Shown here one piece after another: positions 8,021 to 17,054 of a stretch of DNA of 64,000 nt (the stretch's first letter is position 1; every line of letters starts with the position of its first letter). The notes under the pieces are model-generated. The model saw only the letters and a list, made by a program, of their open reading frames with translations, searched no databases and was not told where the DNA came from. This stretch comes from Aliirhizobium wenxiniae (GTDB taxonomy: Bacteria > Pseudomonadota > Alphaproteobacteria > Rhizobiales > Rhizobiaceae): assembly GCF_019511445.1 (NCBI RefSeq), contig NZ_JAEUAN010000002.1:1-64000 (forward strand). Direction: 5' to 3'. A program made the position numbers and the translations under genes.

Positions 8021-9168
8021 TGGTCTCCCACCGCAAACCTGGCCTTCAACAGACACTCTTCATATTCCGCCTGCGCCACCGAATCGAAGACGATACCGCC
8101 GCCGACATTGAAGACCGCCCTTCCGCCGGAAAAAAGGCTGATCGTGCGGATAGCCACCGAAAATCGCATCGGCCCTGCCGGATCACACCAGCCGATCGCC
8201 CCGCAATAGACATCCCGCGGCACCCGTTCCAGCTTTTGCAGGATCGTCATTGCGGAAAGCTTCGGCGCGCCGGTAATCGACCCGCAGGGAAACAGCGCCC
8301 GCATGATCTCCGGCAACCCCGCATCCGGCAAAAGCCTGGCGCGAACATGGCTCACCATCTGATGCACCGTCGGATAGGTTTCAATCTCGAAAAGTTTCGG
8401 CACCGAAAGCGTGCCTGCCTCTGTGACATGTGAGATATCATTGCGCAGGAGATCGACGATCATCCGGTTTTCCGCCAGCGTCTTTTCATCCTCAAGCATA
8501 GCGGCCTTGATCGCCTCGTCTTCCTCGGACGTCCCTCCCCGGGCTGCGGTTCCCTTCATCGGATGGGTCTCGATCCAGCCATCGCTATCGACCGAGAAGA
8601 ACAGTTCCGGCGAGCGCGAGACGATGGCCGGTCCGCCAAGTTCGGCAAGTGCGCCGTATCGCACCGGCTGGCGTGCGATCAGCGACCAGAACAATTCCCG
8701 CGCATCCCCCGGCCAATACGCCTCGATCGGCATGGTGAGATTACCTTGAAAGCAATCTCCCTTGCGCAGGTGATCATGCAGAACGGCAAAGCGGGCCGCG
8801 TAGGTTTCTTCGTTCCAGGCGGCTTGCGGATTGCTCAAGGCTGCATTGGGCTTGACACCACCGGGTGATGAAAGCCTGGGGTCGCCATCCTCAACCGGCC
8901 CGTCAAACACGCCCATGCAGACAAGCGGCGTCTCCCGACCAGCCGTCAAAAGCGGCCGAAGCTTTTCCTCAAACGCATAACCGGCCTCATAGGCAAGATA
9001 ACCGGCTAGCCACTTGCCGGAGGCTTTGCACGCCTCCAGCCGACGCAAGGCGGGCACGACCTCATCCACATGGTGGGCAACGACCAGTTCCGTTGGAGAC
9101 GAGAACAACAGCTGCCGTTCGGCAAGATCGTCACGGAAGAGAATATAGGGAGAAGAATTCTGATCCAT
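8005..9168 (-). CDS. pabB: Aminodeoxychorismate synthase component I
   Basis: A 387-residue chorismate-binding enzyme that, with a glutamine amidotransferase partner, aminates chorismate to 4-amino-4-deoxychorismate in folate synthesis. The chorismate-binding domain carries HPMKGTAARG, NRMIVDLLRNDISHV, YPTVHQMVSHV, PCGSITGAPK and the C-terminal NVGGGIVFDS. The N-terminal region is shorter than in anthranilate synthase, which favours PabB over TrpE. AAGGGG precedes the ATG. The amidotransferase subunit (pabA/trpG) is not in the window. The downstream pabC-like gene overlaps it. Confidence 0.9.
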   Translation of the reverse strand: MDQNSSPYILFRDDLAERQLLFSSPTELVVAHHVDEVVPALRRLEACKASGKWLAGYLAYEAGYAFEEKLRPLLTAGRETPLVCMGVFDGPVEDGDPRLSSPGGVKPNAALSNPQAAWNEETYAARFAVLHDHLRKGDCFQGNLTMPIEAYWPGDARELFWSLIARQPVRYGALAELGGPAIVSRSPELFFSVDSDGWIETHPMKGTAARGGTSEEDEAIKAAMLEDEKTLAENRMIVDLLRNDISHVTEAGTLSVPKLFEIETYPTVHQMVSHVRARLLPDAGLPEIMRALFPCGSITGAPKLSAMTILQKLERVPRDVYCGAIGWCDPAGPMRFSVAIRTISLFSGGRAVFNVGGGIVFDSVAQAEYEECLLKARFAVGDQWISR

Positions 9169-9289
9169 GCCCCTTATCCGCGACGGCTCCCTGTCCGTTC
9201 TGTTATTCCGCCGGAATTGCGGATCTCACGCGCCATAACACTGTCGCCCTGCCGTTTGAAGCGCGGACTGCGAAATCCACTGCCGCATG

Positions 9290-10204
9290 TCACTCCGAAG
9301 AAATCGCCTGCCCCTGCCGGAAGCTGCGCAGGTGATCCACCAGGGCGCGCAGTTTTGGAGCCATGTTGCGGCGACTGGGGTAATATAGATAGAAGCCTGC
9401 GAAACGCGGGCAGAAACGCTCAAGCACCGGCACCAGTTCTCCGCGCGCGATCGACGCCCGAAAACTGTCTTCCATGCCGAAGCTGATCCCGGCACCGGCA
9501 GTCGCGAGTTTTATCATCAGCGCCATGTCGGTCGTCGTGATCGCATCGTTGACCGCGACGGAAAACTCTCGTCCGTCTTCCGCGAATTCCCAGCGATAGG
9601 CCGGCAGGTTCGGTGCCCTGCGCCAGCCGATGCAACGGCGCTCGGTCAATTCGCCCGGATGACTAGGCGCGCCAAACCGCTCGATATAATCCGGCGACGC
9701 GACGGCAAGCTGGCGCTGCTCGCCGGAGACAGGAACCGCAATCATATCCTGCGCAATCACCTCGCCCAGCCGCACCCCGGCGTCATAGCCTTCTTCGACG
9801 ATATCGAACTCTTCGTCGGTGACCGTGATATGCAGTTTGACCTCGGGATTATTCTCCGCAAAGAACGCGAGCATCGGCCCCGAAAGAAAACTCTCCGCAA
9901 TCGATGACACGGCAAGCCGCAACTGTCCGCGCGGCCTGTCCTGCAGGCTTGCCGCCGCCTCTATGGCGGACTGCATGCCGGAAAAGGCGGGCGCGACCTC
10001 CGCATAAAGCCGCTCGCCCGCTTCGGTCAGAGCGACGCTGCGGGTGGTGCGGGAAACCACTGCAATACCAAGCGCCTCCTCCAGCTTGCGGATCGTCTGG
10101 CTGACAGCCGAGCGCGTGACGCCCAGCCGATCGGCAGCGGCACGAAAACTCTTTTCTTCGGCAACGATCACAAAGGCTGCAAGGGCATTGAAGTCGGGCA
10201 ACAT
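9290..10204 (-). CDS. LysR family transcriptional regulator
   Basis: A 304-residue LysR-type regulator. Residues 1-60 form the winged helix-turn-helix (FRAAADRLGVTRSAVSQTIRK...), followed by the two-lobed effector-binding domain. The ATG overlaps a perfect TTGGT-N11-ACCAA inverted repeat (10204-10224), a classic LysR-box geometry, so autorepression is likely. The divergent SDR gene begins 111 bases away and is the probable target. The effector is unknown. Confidence 0.9.
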   Translation of the reverse strand: MLPDFNALAAFVIVAEEKSFRAAADRLGVTRSAVSQTIRKLEEALGIAVVSRTTRSVALTEAGERLYAEVAPAFSGMQSAIEAAASLQDRPRGQLRLAVSSIAESFLSGPMLAFFAENNPEVKLHITVTDEEFDIVEEGYDAGVRLGEVIAQDMIAVPVSGEQRQLAVASPDYIERFGAPSHPGELTERRCIGWRRAPNLPAYRWEFAEDGREFSVAVNDAITTTDMALMIKLATAGAGISFGMEDSFRASIARGELVPVLERFCPRFAGFYLYYPSRRNMAPKLRALVDHLRSFRQGQAISSE

Positions 10205-10224
10205 TGGTTAGCTTCATTTACCAA
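10204..10224. promoter_or_regulatory. Putative LysR-type operator (T-N11-A)
   Basis: Perfect inverted repeat TTGGT at 10204-10208 and ACCAA at 10220-10224, separated by 11 bases. It lies at the start codon of the LysR gene and in the divergent interval shared with the SDR gene. Geometry fits the LysR-family recognition motif; binding is inferred. Confidence 0.6.
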
Positions 10225-10315
10225 ACTGGAAAAGACTAAGCGGCTTATCGCGACAATGCCCTGCGACTACCTTTCTGGCAACCGCAATCACGCGGCAGAC
10301 ACGGAAGGAAATGTC

Positions 10316-11038
10316 ATGGACAAGGTTGTTCTCATTACCGGCGCTTCCAGCGGCATCGGAGCAGGGATTGCACGGGAACTCGCAAAGGCCGGAGCGACTG
10401 TCGTGCTGGGTGCCCGGCGCACCGAACGTCTTGAAGAGCTGGCCGATGAAATCCGTCGGACTGGCGGAAAGGTCATGACCCGCAAGCTCGATGTGACGGA
10501 CCGTACCGATGTTGCATCTTTCGCCGATGTAGCAAGACACGAGTTCGGCCGTATCGACGTCATCGTCAACAATGCCGGCATCATGCCGCTGTCCCCCATG
10601 GCCTCGATGAAGGTCGACGAATGGGACCGCATGGTCGATGTCAATATCAAGGGCGTTCTTTACGGCGTGGCCGCCGTTCTGCCCGAGATGACGGAACGTG
10701 GCTCCGGCCACATCATCAACATCGCCTCGATCGGCGCGCTTCAGGTCGTGCCGACGGCGGCTGTCTATTGCGCCACGAAATTCGCCGTCCGGGCCATTTC
10801 GGATGGGTTGCGACAGGAAAACGACAGGCTGCGCGTCACCTGCATCCATCCCGGCGTGGTGGAAAGCGAACTGGCCAGCACGATCACCGATCCCGTTGCC
10901 GCCGAAGGCATGAAGACCTACCGGGCGATCGCGCTTGCTCCGGATGCAATCGCTCGCGCCGTACGCTTCGCCATCGAGCAGCCGGAAGACGTGGATGTCA
11001 ACGAGATCGTCGTACGCCCGACAAAGGCGGCCCACTGA
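10316..11038 (+). CDS. SDR family oxidoreductase
   Basis: A 240-residue classical short-chain dehydrogenase. It has the cofactor motif TGASSGIGAGIA, the NNAG motif and the catalytic Ser, Tyr and Lys in NIASIGALQVVPTAAVYCATK. It resembles the YdfG/serine 3-dehydrogenase-like group, but the substrate is not predictable. Start 10316 has AAGGAA six bases upstream; the open frame extends to 10256 without support. It is divergent from a LysR gene and is followed after 25 bases by an Atu4866-family gene, so the two form a likely LysR-controlled operon. Confidence 0.9.
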   Translation: MDKVVLITGASSGIGAGIARELAKAGATVVLGARRTERLEELADEIRRTGGKVMTRKLDVTDRTDVASFADVARHEFGRIDVIVNNAGIMPLSPMASMKVDEWDRMVDVNIKGVLYGVAAVLPEMTERGSGHIINIASIGALQVVPTAAVYCATKFAVRAISDGLRQENDRLRVTCIHPGVVESELASTITDPVAAEGMKTYRAIALAPDAIARAVRFAIEQPEDVDVNEIVVRPTKAAH

Positions 11039-11063
11039 TCACTCCAGCATGGGAGGAACGACC

Positions 11064-11417
11064 ATGAGCAATCCGCTTGCCATCATTATCGCAATCATCA
11101 TCGCCACCGCGGCCTCACTTGGAGCGGCGGTCCATCTGGCAAAGGCAGAAGACAACATGAGCAATCAGGCACAAGCCCAGAATCACCCCTATCTCGGCAT
11201 GTGGGTAACCGGGGACGGTCGCATTCGACAGGAACTGCTGCCGACCGGCCGTTACGACGAAGCCCGAGGCAACAGGAAGAGTGCCTATCGCGGTCGCTAT
11301 CTCGTGACCGGCACTCATATCGATTACTGGGACGATACCGGCTTCACCGCTGACGGGACATTCGTCGAAAACGACGTCCTGCATCACGGCGGCATGATAT
11401 TCTACCGGGAGAAATAA
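11064..11417 (+). CDS. Atu4866-family protein with N-terminal signal/anchor
   Basis: A 117-residue protein. Residues 4-26 are a hydrophobic segment (NPLAIIIAIIIATAASLGAA) that should be a signal peptide or membrane anchor. The remaining 75 residues (HPYLGMWVTGDGRIRQELL... through YREK) match the small beta-rich domain first described from Agrobacterium protein Atu4866, whose function is unknown. Start 11064 has GGAGG seven bases upstream. It follows the SDR gene by 25 bases and is probably co-transcribed with it. The export segment suggests a periplasmic or membrane-facing ligand-binding role; that is a guess. Confidence 0.8.
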   Translation: MSNPLAIIIAIIIATAASLGAAVHLAKAEDNMSNQAQAQNHPYLGMWVTGDGRIRQELLPTGRYDEARGNRKSAYRGRYLVTGTHIDYWDDTGFTADGTFVENDVLHHGGMIFYREK

Positions 11418-11507
11418 CAGGGAACAGGCTGCTGGCGCACGTTGGTAAAACACCATGCGCCAGTGGCCATCCAAATCTGGACATCCAGTCCCGAAATCGG
11501 TTTGCCC

Positions 11508-12578
11508 TCAGGCCACCCCGACCCTCAACAAGTCATGGAAATGCACGATGCCGATCGGTCGCTTGTCCTCGTCGACCACGAGAAGCGCACCGATGCTGTG
11601 CTTGTTGAGAAGCGCCATGGCAGCTGTCGCAAGCGTCGCCTTGCCGACGGTCTTCGGATTGACCGTCATCACCTCGTCGACAATCATCGTGCTGAGATTA
11701 CCGTCGAGATGGCGGGCAATATCGCCATCGGTCAGGACACCGCAGATACGCCCCTCGTCATCGATCACGCCGACGCAGCCGAAGCGCTTGGCAGAAAGCT
11801 CGCGGATGGCGTCCGGCATCGAAGCGCCTTTGTTCACCAGCGGCAACTGCTCGCCCGTATGCATCAGGTCGCTGACATGGGAAAGCATCGCCCCGAGCTT
11901 GCCGCCCGGATGATAGACACGGAAATCCGCCGCCGAAAAACCGCGTGCTTCGAGCAGCGCAACTGCAAGCGCATCACCGAGCGCAAGCTGCAGCAAGGTC
12001 GATGTGGTCGGCGCAAGGCCATGCGGACAGGCTTCCTGCGCCCTCGGCAGCAGAAGGACAATGTCGGCCTCGCGCGCCAGTGTCGATGTTTCGCCAGAGG
12101 TCAGCGCGATCAGCGGAACGGAGAAGCGTCGGGTAAACGAAACAATGCCCTGCAGCTCGGCCGTCTCGCCGCTCCAGGAAAGCGCCAGCACCACGTCGCC
12201 GGGAGCAATCATGCCCAGATCGCCGTGGTTTGCCTCGACGGGATGAACGAAGAAGGAGGGCGTGCCGGTAGAGGCAAGGCTTGCCGAAATCTTGCGGCCG
12301 ATATGTCCGCTCTTGCCGACACCGGTGATCACCACTCGACCGTCGATTGCGCCGATCGTCTCCACAGCCTGGCGAAAGGCCGGTCCAAGACTATCCTTCA
12401 GGGCCTCCTCAAGAGCGCTAAGCCCTTGCTGCCCAAAGGAAATTGTCCGCAAGGCGGAATCGACGACGTCGTGTTCGACGAGTTGTAAAGCGCGCTTGAT
12501 CATGATCGGCAGACTTAGTCCCTTTTCCACCTCAAGTCCATCAGCTTTCGCCGCGGTCCTTTGTCCATCCACCATCAT
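11508..12578 (-). CDS. kdsD: KpsF/GutQ family arabinose-5-phosphate isomerase
   Basis: Interconverts D-ribulose 5-phosphate and D-arabinose 5-phosphate, the first step toward Kdo of lipopolysaccharide. The N-terminal SIS sugar-isomerase domain contains TGVGKSGHIGRKIS and LSWSGET; two CBS domains follow (beginning near VSDLMHTGEQLP and VDEVMTVNPKTVG). The 356-residue version from 12578 is used; starting at the ATG at 12503 gives 331 residues, nearer the usual length, and neither has a convincing ribosome-binding site. The symbol is by family; capsule-linked paralogues (kpsF) have the same architecture. Confidence 0.85.
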   Translation of the reverse strand: MMVDGQRTAAKADGLEVEKGLSLPIMIKRALQLVEHDVVDSALRTISFGQQGLSALEEALKDSLGPAFRQAVETIGAIDGRVVITGVGKSGHIGRKISASLASTGTPSFFVHPVEANHGDLGMIAPGDVVLALSWSGETAELQGIVSFTRRFSVPLIALTSGETSTLAREADIVLLLPRAQEACPHGLAPTTSTLLQLALGDALAVALLEARGFSAADFRVYHPGGKLGAMLSHVSDLMHTGEQLPLVNKGASMPDAIRELSAKRFGCVGVIDDEGRICGVLTDGDIARHLDGNLSTMIVDEVMTVNPKTVGKATLATAAMALLNKHSIGALLVVDEDKRPIGIVHFHDLLRVGVA

Positions 12579-12600
12579 CCAGCCACTTCAACCAATCCTT

Positions 12601-12613
12601 AACCACAGTGGTT
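12601..12613. promoter_or_regulatory. Inverted repeat in the kdsD / outer-membrane-protein interval
   Basis: AACCAC and GTGGTT flank a single A, forming a perfect 13-bp palindrome in the 72-base divergent interval. It could be an operator for one or both genes. No regulator is adjacent, so assignment is only structural. Confidence 0.35.
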
Positions 12614-12650
12614 TACATTTGGGTAAGCATTTAAGGTTGCCGGGCATTCG

Positions 12651-14210
12651 ATGAGAAACACGCTTCTGACAGATACGGCCCGACGCGGGCGGCGGACAGC
12701 CATAGGCCTTGCCGTCGTGATCGCAGCCGTGTCCGGCGGCAGCGTGTCCCATGCTCAAAGCCTCTTTTCCAACACCACCACTCCCCTGCCCGGCCTGCCC
12801 GACAACCATTTCGGGACCGCCGGCACGGCAAGCGTCACAGGCGGTGCGACCACGGCGACATGGCCGACCCAATTTACGCAGGATGGTGGGGATCAGAGCG
12901 CATCCGGTCCCTACGATCCGACCGTGACCACAGCGCCGCAACGGCCGGCCCAACCGGAAAACACCGGCGAGTCGGATGACCTGAACCAACCTTCCGAAGA
13001 GGACCTGAACCAGCAATACGACCAGCCGCTGGATGATGGCGCGACGCCCACCGACCGCACCGGATGGGAAGCGCAACGTCGCGAGGAAGCGGCGGCTCCC
13101 GGCGTGCGCCTGGGCACCTTTGTTCTGCGCCCCTCCGTCAACCAGAGCGTCAACACCGAGATTACCCGCGACCAAGGCTCGAAGGAGACGCGCAACTATC
13201 TTGCAACAGGCATACGCGGAACACTGACCTCAGACTGGTCGCGGCACGCGCTGACGATTACCGGCGAAGGTGTGTACGAACGCAATCTGAGCGGAAACCA
13301 GAACGACACGGATCCGAATGCGCGGATTGGCGCCGACCTGCGGCTTGATCTCGCAGACGACACGATCGCGCATATTACCGGAAACTACAGTTTCGAACGC
13401 GAGGATGTCGCCGATCCGAATGCGATTGGCGATGCTTCCGAGCAGGCCGGTGTCCATCAATTCGAGACCGAAGCCTCCATCGAACGTGAGGTAGGACGCA
13501 TTCGAGGGCTGGCTGCGATCGGCGCCAGCCGCGATGTCTATACCGATGCAAAACTGTCCGATGGTACCGTCTTTAGCATGAAGGACAGAAACCGCACCGG
13601 CATCGATGCGCGCCTGCGCCTCGGCTACGAGCTTTCGCCGGCGATCATTCCGTTTGCCGAAGTCGCCCTCGGCCACACATTCTACGATCGCCGCCGCGAC
13701 AGCGCCGGATACCAGCGCTCGTCGGACAACTATGCGACACGCGCCGGCGTCGCATTCGATTTCGGGGAAAAGCTGCGCGGCGAGCTGGCCGGCGGTTATC
13801 AGCGCGTCTCCTATGACGACGCGCGTCTCGATGCCGTCGATGCCTTTACCGCGGACGGCAATGTCAGCTGGTCGCCCCGACGCGGCACCGATATCAATAT
13901 CGGGCTTCGTAGCACGGTCCAGGACTCGACCGCTGCAGGCCAGGGTGGCTGGGCGGAATATCAGTTGAGCTCCGCCCTCGCCCACCAGATGCGCGAGCAT
14001 CTCGTTGCGCGCCTGACAGGGAGCGCGACATATCGCGACTTCCAGGGATCCAGCGACAACAACACGACCTGGATCGCCGGCGCGGGTCTGACCTGGAGCA
14101 TCAACCGCTATCTCGATATGACCGGCGATATCGAATACGAGACCACGACAGGCGGCGGCTCTGATCAGGATATCTTGCGGGCCGGGGTCGGCCTGACCTT
14201 GAGACGCTGA
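12651..14210 (+). CDS. Outer membrane beta-barrel protein (putative porin-like)
   Basis: A 519-residue exported protein. The signal peptide ends near SHAQS (about residue 37). A low-complexity, Pro/Thr/Asp/Gln-rich linker follows to about residue 135. From about residue 150 to the end the protein shows alternating amphipathic strands with many Tyr/Arg/Thr (for example RLRLGYELSPAIIPFAEVAL and the terminal ILRAGVGLTLRR), as expected for a beta-barrel. It resembles the putative beta-barrel porin group common in Rhizobiaceae (BBP2-like). No transported substrate can be assigned. It is divergent from kdsD. Confidence 0.78.
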   Translation: MRNTLLTDTARRGRRTAIGLAVVIAAVSGGSVSHAQSLFSNTTTPLPGLPDNHFGTAGTASVTGGATTATWPTQFTQDGGDQSASGPYDPTVTTAPQRPAQPENTGESDDLNQPSEEDLNQQYDQPLDDGATPTDRTGWEAQRREEAAAPGVRLGTFVLRPSVNQSVNTEITRDQGSKETRNYLATGIRGTLTSDWSRHALTITGEGVYERNLSGNQNDTDPNARIGADLRLDLADDTIAHITGNYSFEREDVADPNAIGDASEQAGVHQFETEASIEREVGRIRGLAAIGASRDVYTDAKLSDGTVFSMKDRNRTGIDARLRLGYELSPAIIPFAEVALGHTFYDRRRDSAGYQRSSDNYATRAGVAFDFGEKLRGELAGGYQRVSYDDARLDAVDAFTADGNVSWSPRRGTDINIGLRSTVQDSTAAGQGGWAEYQLSSALAHQMREHLVARLTGSATYRDFQGSSDNNTTWIAGAGLTWSINRYLDMTGDIEYETTTGGGSDQDILRAGVGLTLRR

Positions 14211-14582
14211 TCACGTTTCCGTGAATTCGCGTGATGCGCCACGAGCATACGTCGCAAACGCCATCGACAGCTTTTGCCTCTAAAACGAGCAAAAACTCAC
14301 ATCCCCTACTATGACGTCATGACAACTTGTCGCAAGTTGTCGTAACCCGCGGGCGGGTGAACATATGTTTCGCGCCTGACACAAACGCTCTCTCTCCCAT
14401 GCTTCAGATGCAATGGTGAGATCACCGCTCCGCCTCTTCCGTTGAGGGCGGATTTGCAAAATGGCGATGTATACAGACCTTCGCCCTCTTCCTTCTGTTA
14501 GCAGATGCAGCATATAGCGCCGCATTCGGCAAGTTTTTGCCGCAACGCAACATTGCCGCATGGCGTAAGTTGAGGTTCTAAA
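14211..14582. other. 372-base interval upstream of gluP
   Basis: No convincing gene. It holds two adjacent operator-like palindromes (14311-14341, listed separately) and presumably the gluP promoter. A weak hairpin TCACG/CGTGA just after the outer-membrane gene has no T run, so I do not call it a terminator. Confidence 0.6.
14311..14341. promoter_or_regulatory. Tandem palindromes upstream of gluP
   Basis: ATGACGTCAT (14311-14320) is a perfect 10-bp palindrome. Directly next to it GACAACTTG (14321-14329) and CAAGTTGTC (14333-14341) form a perfect 9-bp inverted repeat with a TCG spacer. Such a compact pair suggests a transcription-factor site about 240 bases before gluP. GntR- or LacI-type regulators use sites of this size, but no regulator gene is adjacent. 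Confidence 0.5.
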
Positions 14583-15866
14583 TTGGCTAGTCTTCCCAAT
14601 AACGGCACACAGGCCGGAAGCGCACAGTCTTCCCGCGCAGGCGCCAACAATTATCAGTTCGCTCTCATTGCTCTGACGTCACTGTTCTTCATGTGGGGTT
14701 TCATCACCTGCCTGAACGACATCCTGATCCCGCATCTGAAGAACGTCTTCTCGCTGAACTACACGCAGTCGATGCTCATCCAGTTCTGCTTCTTCGGGGC
14801 TTATTTCATCGTTTCGCTGCCGGCCGGCGCGCTGGTCAAGCGCATCAGCTATAAGTGGGGCATCGTCGTCGGCCTGTTGATCGCAGCCGTCGGCTGCGCA
14901 CTTTTCATCCCGGCCGCCGCCTACCGCGTCTATGGTCTGTTCCTCGGCGCCCTCTTCATCCTCGCATCGGGCGTTACCGTCCTGCAGGTTGCCGCGAACC
15001 CCTATGTGACGGAACTCGGTGCCCCTGAAACCGCCGCAAGCCGCCTGACGCTGACGCAGGCCTTCAATGCGCTCGGTACGACGGTTGCTCCGCTATTCGG
15101 CGCATTCCTGATCCTGTCCGCCGCAACCGGCGACATCGCCACAGCCACCGGTCAGCAGTTGGAAACGCTGCGCCTGGAAGAAGCTGACGCCGTGCGCTTC
15201 CCATACATGCTCCTGGCAATCGCCTTCCTCGTTCTTTCGGCAATCTTCGCAGCACTGAAGCTGCCGCAGATCGAAGAGGAAGAAGTTGCGTCGGATGGCA
15301 CGGAACGCGCATCGGCATGGTCCTACCGGCACCTCGTACTCGGTGCGATCGGTATCTTTGTATACGTCGGCGGTGAAGTTTCTATCGGCAGCTTCCTGGT
15401 GAACTACCTCGCTGAGCCGACGATCGCCAACCTGCCGGAAGCAGAAGCAGCCCACTACGTCGCCTATTTCTGGGGCGGTGCAATGATCGGCCGCTTCATC
15501 GGCGCTTACGCAATGCGCTACATCGAGGACGGCAAGGCTCTCGCCTTCAACGCCATCATTGCAGCCCTTCTGCTGCTGATGACGGTGTTTACCGGTGGCA
15601 AGCTGGCCATGTGGGCGGTGCTCGCGGTCGGCCTGTTCAACTCGATCATGTTCCCGACCATCTTCAGCCTGGCGCTGAAAGGCCTCGGCCGTCACACCAG
15701 TCAAGGCTCGGGCATCCTGTGCCTGGCCATCGTCGGCGGCGCGATCGTCCCGGTCCTCATGGGCGCACTGGCCGATACGTTCACCATTCACATGGCGTTC
15801 CTGATGCCGGTACTCTGCTACGTGTATATCTTCTACTACGGCATCAAGGGCCATAAGGCCGTCTGA
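14583..15866 (+). CDS. gluP: Glucose/galactose (fucose-type) MFS transporter
   Basis: A 427-residue, 12-segment major facilitator of the FHS (fucose-galactose-glucose:H+ symporter) family. The family signature [18 protein letters not shown] is at the N-terminus, followed by repeated hydrophobic helices and the mid-loop [16 protein letters not shown] with the conserved acidic residue. It should import hexoses across the inner membrane with protons. Translation appears to start at TTG (14583) with TTGAGG about eight bases upstream; no in-frame ATG lies nearby. It is convergent with galU and shares a bidirectional terminator with it. Confidence 0.88.
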   Translation: MASLPNNGTQAGSAQSSRAGANNYQFALIALTSLFFMWGFITCLNDILIPHLKNVFSLNYTQSMLIQFCFFGAYFIVSLPAGALVKRISYKWGIVVGLLIAAVGCALFIPAAAYRVYGLFLGALFILASGVTVLQVAANPYVTELGAPETAASRLTLTQAFNALGTTVAPLFGAFLILSAATGDIATATGQQLETLRLEEADAVRFPYMLLAIAFLVLSAIFAALKLPQIEEEEVASDGTERASAWSYRHLVLGAIGIFVYVGGEVSIGSFLVNYLAEPTIANLPEAEAAHYVAYFWGGAMIGRFIGAYAMRYIEDGKALAFNAIIAALLLLMTVFTGGKLAMWAVLAVGLFNSIMFPTIFSLALKGLGRHTSQGSGILCLAIVGGAIVPVLMGALADTFTIHMAFLMPVLCYVYIFYYGIKGHKAV

Positions 15867-15906
15867 TCAAGCCATCACGGCGGGGGAAATCTCCGCCCCG
15901 AAAACG

Positions 15907-15940
15907 AAGAAGCCGCCGAGACATGTCTCGGCGGCTTCTT
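15907..15940. terminator. Bidirectional terminator between gluP and galU
   Basis: Perfect 34-base palindrome: a 17-base arm beginning AAGAAGCCGCCGAGACA followed directly by its reverse complement. T-rich sequence (TTTATTTTG) follows on the plus strand and CGTTTT on the minus strand, so it can stop both convergent genes. Confidence 0.9.
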
Positions 15941-15963
15941 TATTTTGTAATCGAAGGCAGACC

Positions 15964-16854
15964 TTACTTCAGCTTGGCAGCCAGCGCCTTCAGCGGACCT
16001 TCGATCGCCGGACGGATATCCGGGCGCTGCAGGGCGAATGCGAGGTTGGCGAGAATGAAGCCATCCTTGGCGCCGCAATCATAGGTCTCACCGGTGAACG
16101 GATAGGCCGCAAACTCCTGGTTCTGGGCCAGCGCGAGCATGCCATCCGTCAGCTGGATTTCGTTGCCTGCACCGCGCTCCTGTGTTTCCAGGATCTTGAA
16201 AATCTCGGGCTGCAGGATGTAGCGACCGTTGATGAAGAAGTTCGACGGAGCCGTACCCTTGGCCGGCTTCTCGACCATCTCCGTGATCTTGAAGCCGCCA
16301 TTGCCGACGTCGGCACCCTTGCCGACGATACCGTATTTATGCGCCTGTTCCGGATCACATTCCTCGACGGCGAGAACGTTACCGCCTGTCTGTTCGTAAA
16401 GCTCGACCATGCCCTTGAGGCAGCTCTTTTCCGACGACATGATCATGTCGGGCAAGAGCACCGCGAAAGGCTCGTCGCCAACGATATCGCGTGCGCACCA
16501 TACGGCGTGACCGAGACCGAGCGGCACCTGCTGGCGAGTGAAGCTGGCGGTACCGGCCTTCGGCAGGATATGCGAAAGAAGCGTCAGTTCGGCGTTCTTG
16601 TTGCGCTCGCGCAGCATCTGCTCCAGCTCGAACTGGATATCGAAATAATCCTCGATCACGCCCTTGCCGCGACCGGTGACGAAAACAAAATGCTCGATGC
16701 CGGCTTCAGCCGCTTCATCCACCACATACTGAATGACCGGCTTGTCGACGACGGTCAGCATTTCCTTCGGAACGGCCTTGGTCGCCGGAAGAAAACGCGT
16801 GCCGAGCCCGGCAACCGGAAATACTGCTTTGCGGATCTTACGCTGTTCAGACAC
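15964..16854 (-). CDS. galU: UTP--glucose-1-phosphate uridylyltransferase
   Basis: A 296-residue nucleotidyltransferase making UDP-glucose from UTP and glucose 1-phosphate, the precursor of exopolysaccharide, cyclic glucans and lipopolysaccharide sugars. The nucleotide-binding motif is [24 protein letters not shown] (motif interrupted here for length), with [18 protein letters not shown] and the C-terminal [14 protein letters not shown]. In rhizobia the same enzyme is also called ExoN. It stands alone on the minus strand with a shared terminator at its 3' end. Confidence 0.93.
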   Translation of the reverse strand: MSEQRKIRKAVFPVAGLGTRFLPATKAVPKEMLTVVDKPVIQYVVDEAAEAGIEHFVFVTGRGKGVIEDYFDIQFELEQMLRERNKNAELTLLSHILPKAGTASFTRQQVPLGLGHAVWCARDIVGDEPFAVLLPDMIMSSEKSCLKGMVELYEQTGGNVLAVEECDPEQAHKYGIVGKGADVGNGGFKITEMVEKPAKGTAPSNFFINGRYILQPEIFKILETQERGAGNEIQLTDGMLALAQNQEFAAYPFTGETYDCGAKDGFILANLAFALQRPDIRPAIEGPLKALAAKLK

Positions 16855-17054
16855 TCATGCCTCCTGAATGCACTTCATTGTGCGGATATGAAACCTTCGG
16901 GGTTCTAGTGTGCAATTGCTACCGTTTAGCAAAAGGCTCCCACGAACCCGTGATCTATGGTAAAGAATTTGTTGACTCTATTTTGTTAAGACATCGTTGA
17001 GCCGCATACCAGACACGCCATGAATGGCGCATGAAGGAATGGATACGACTGCCT

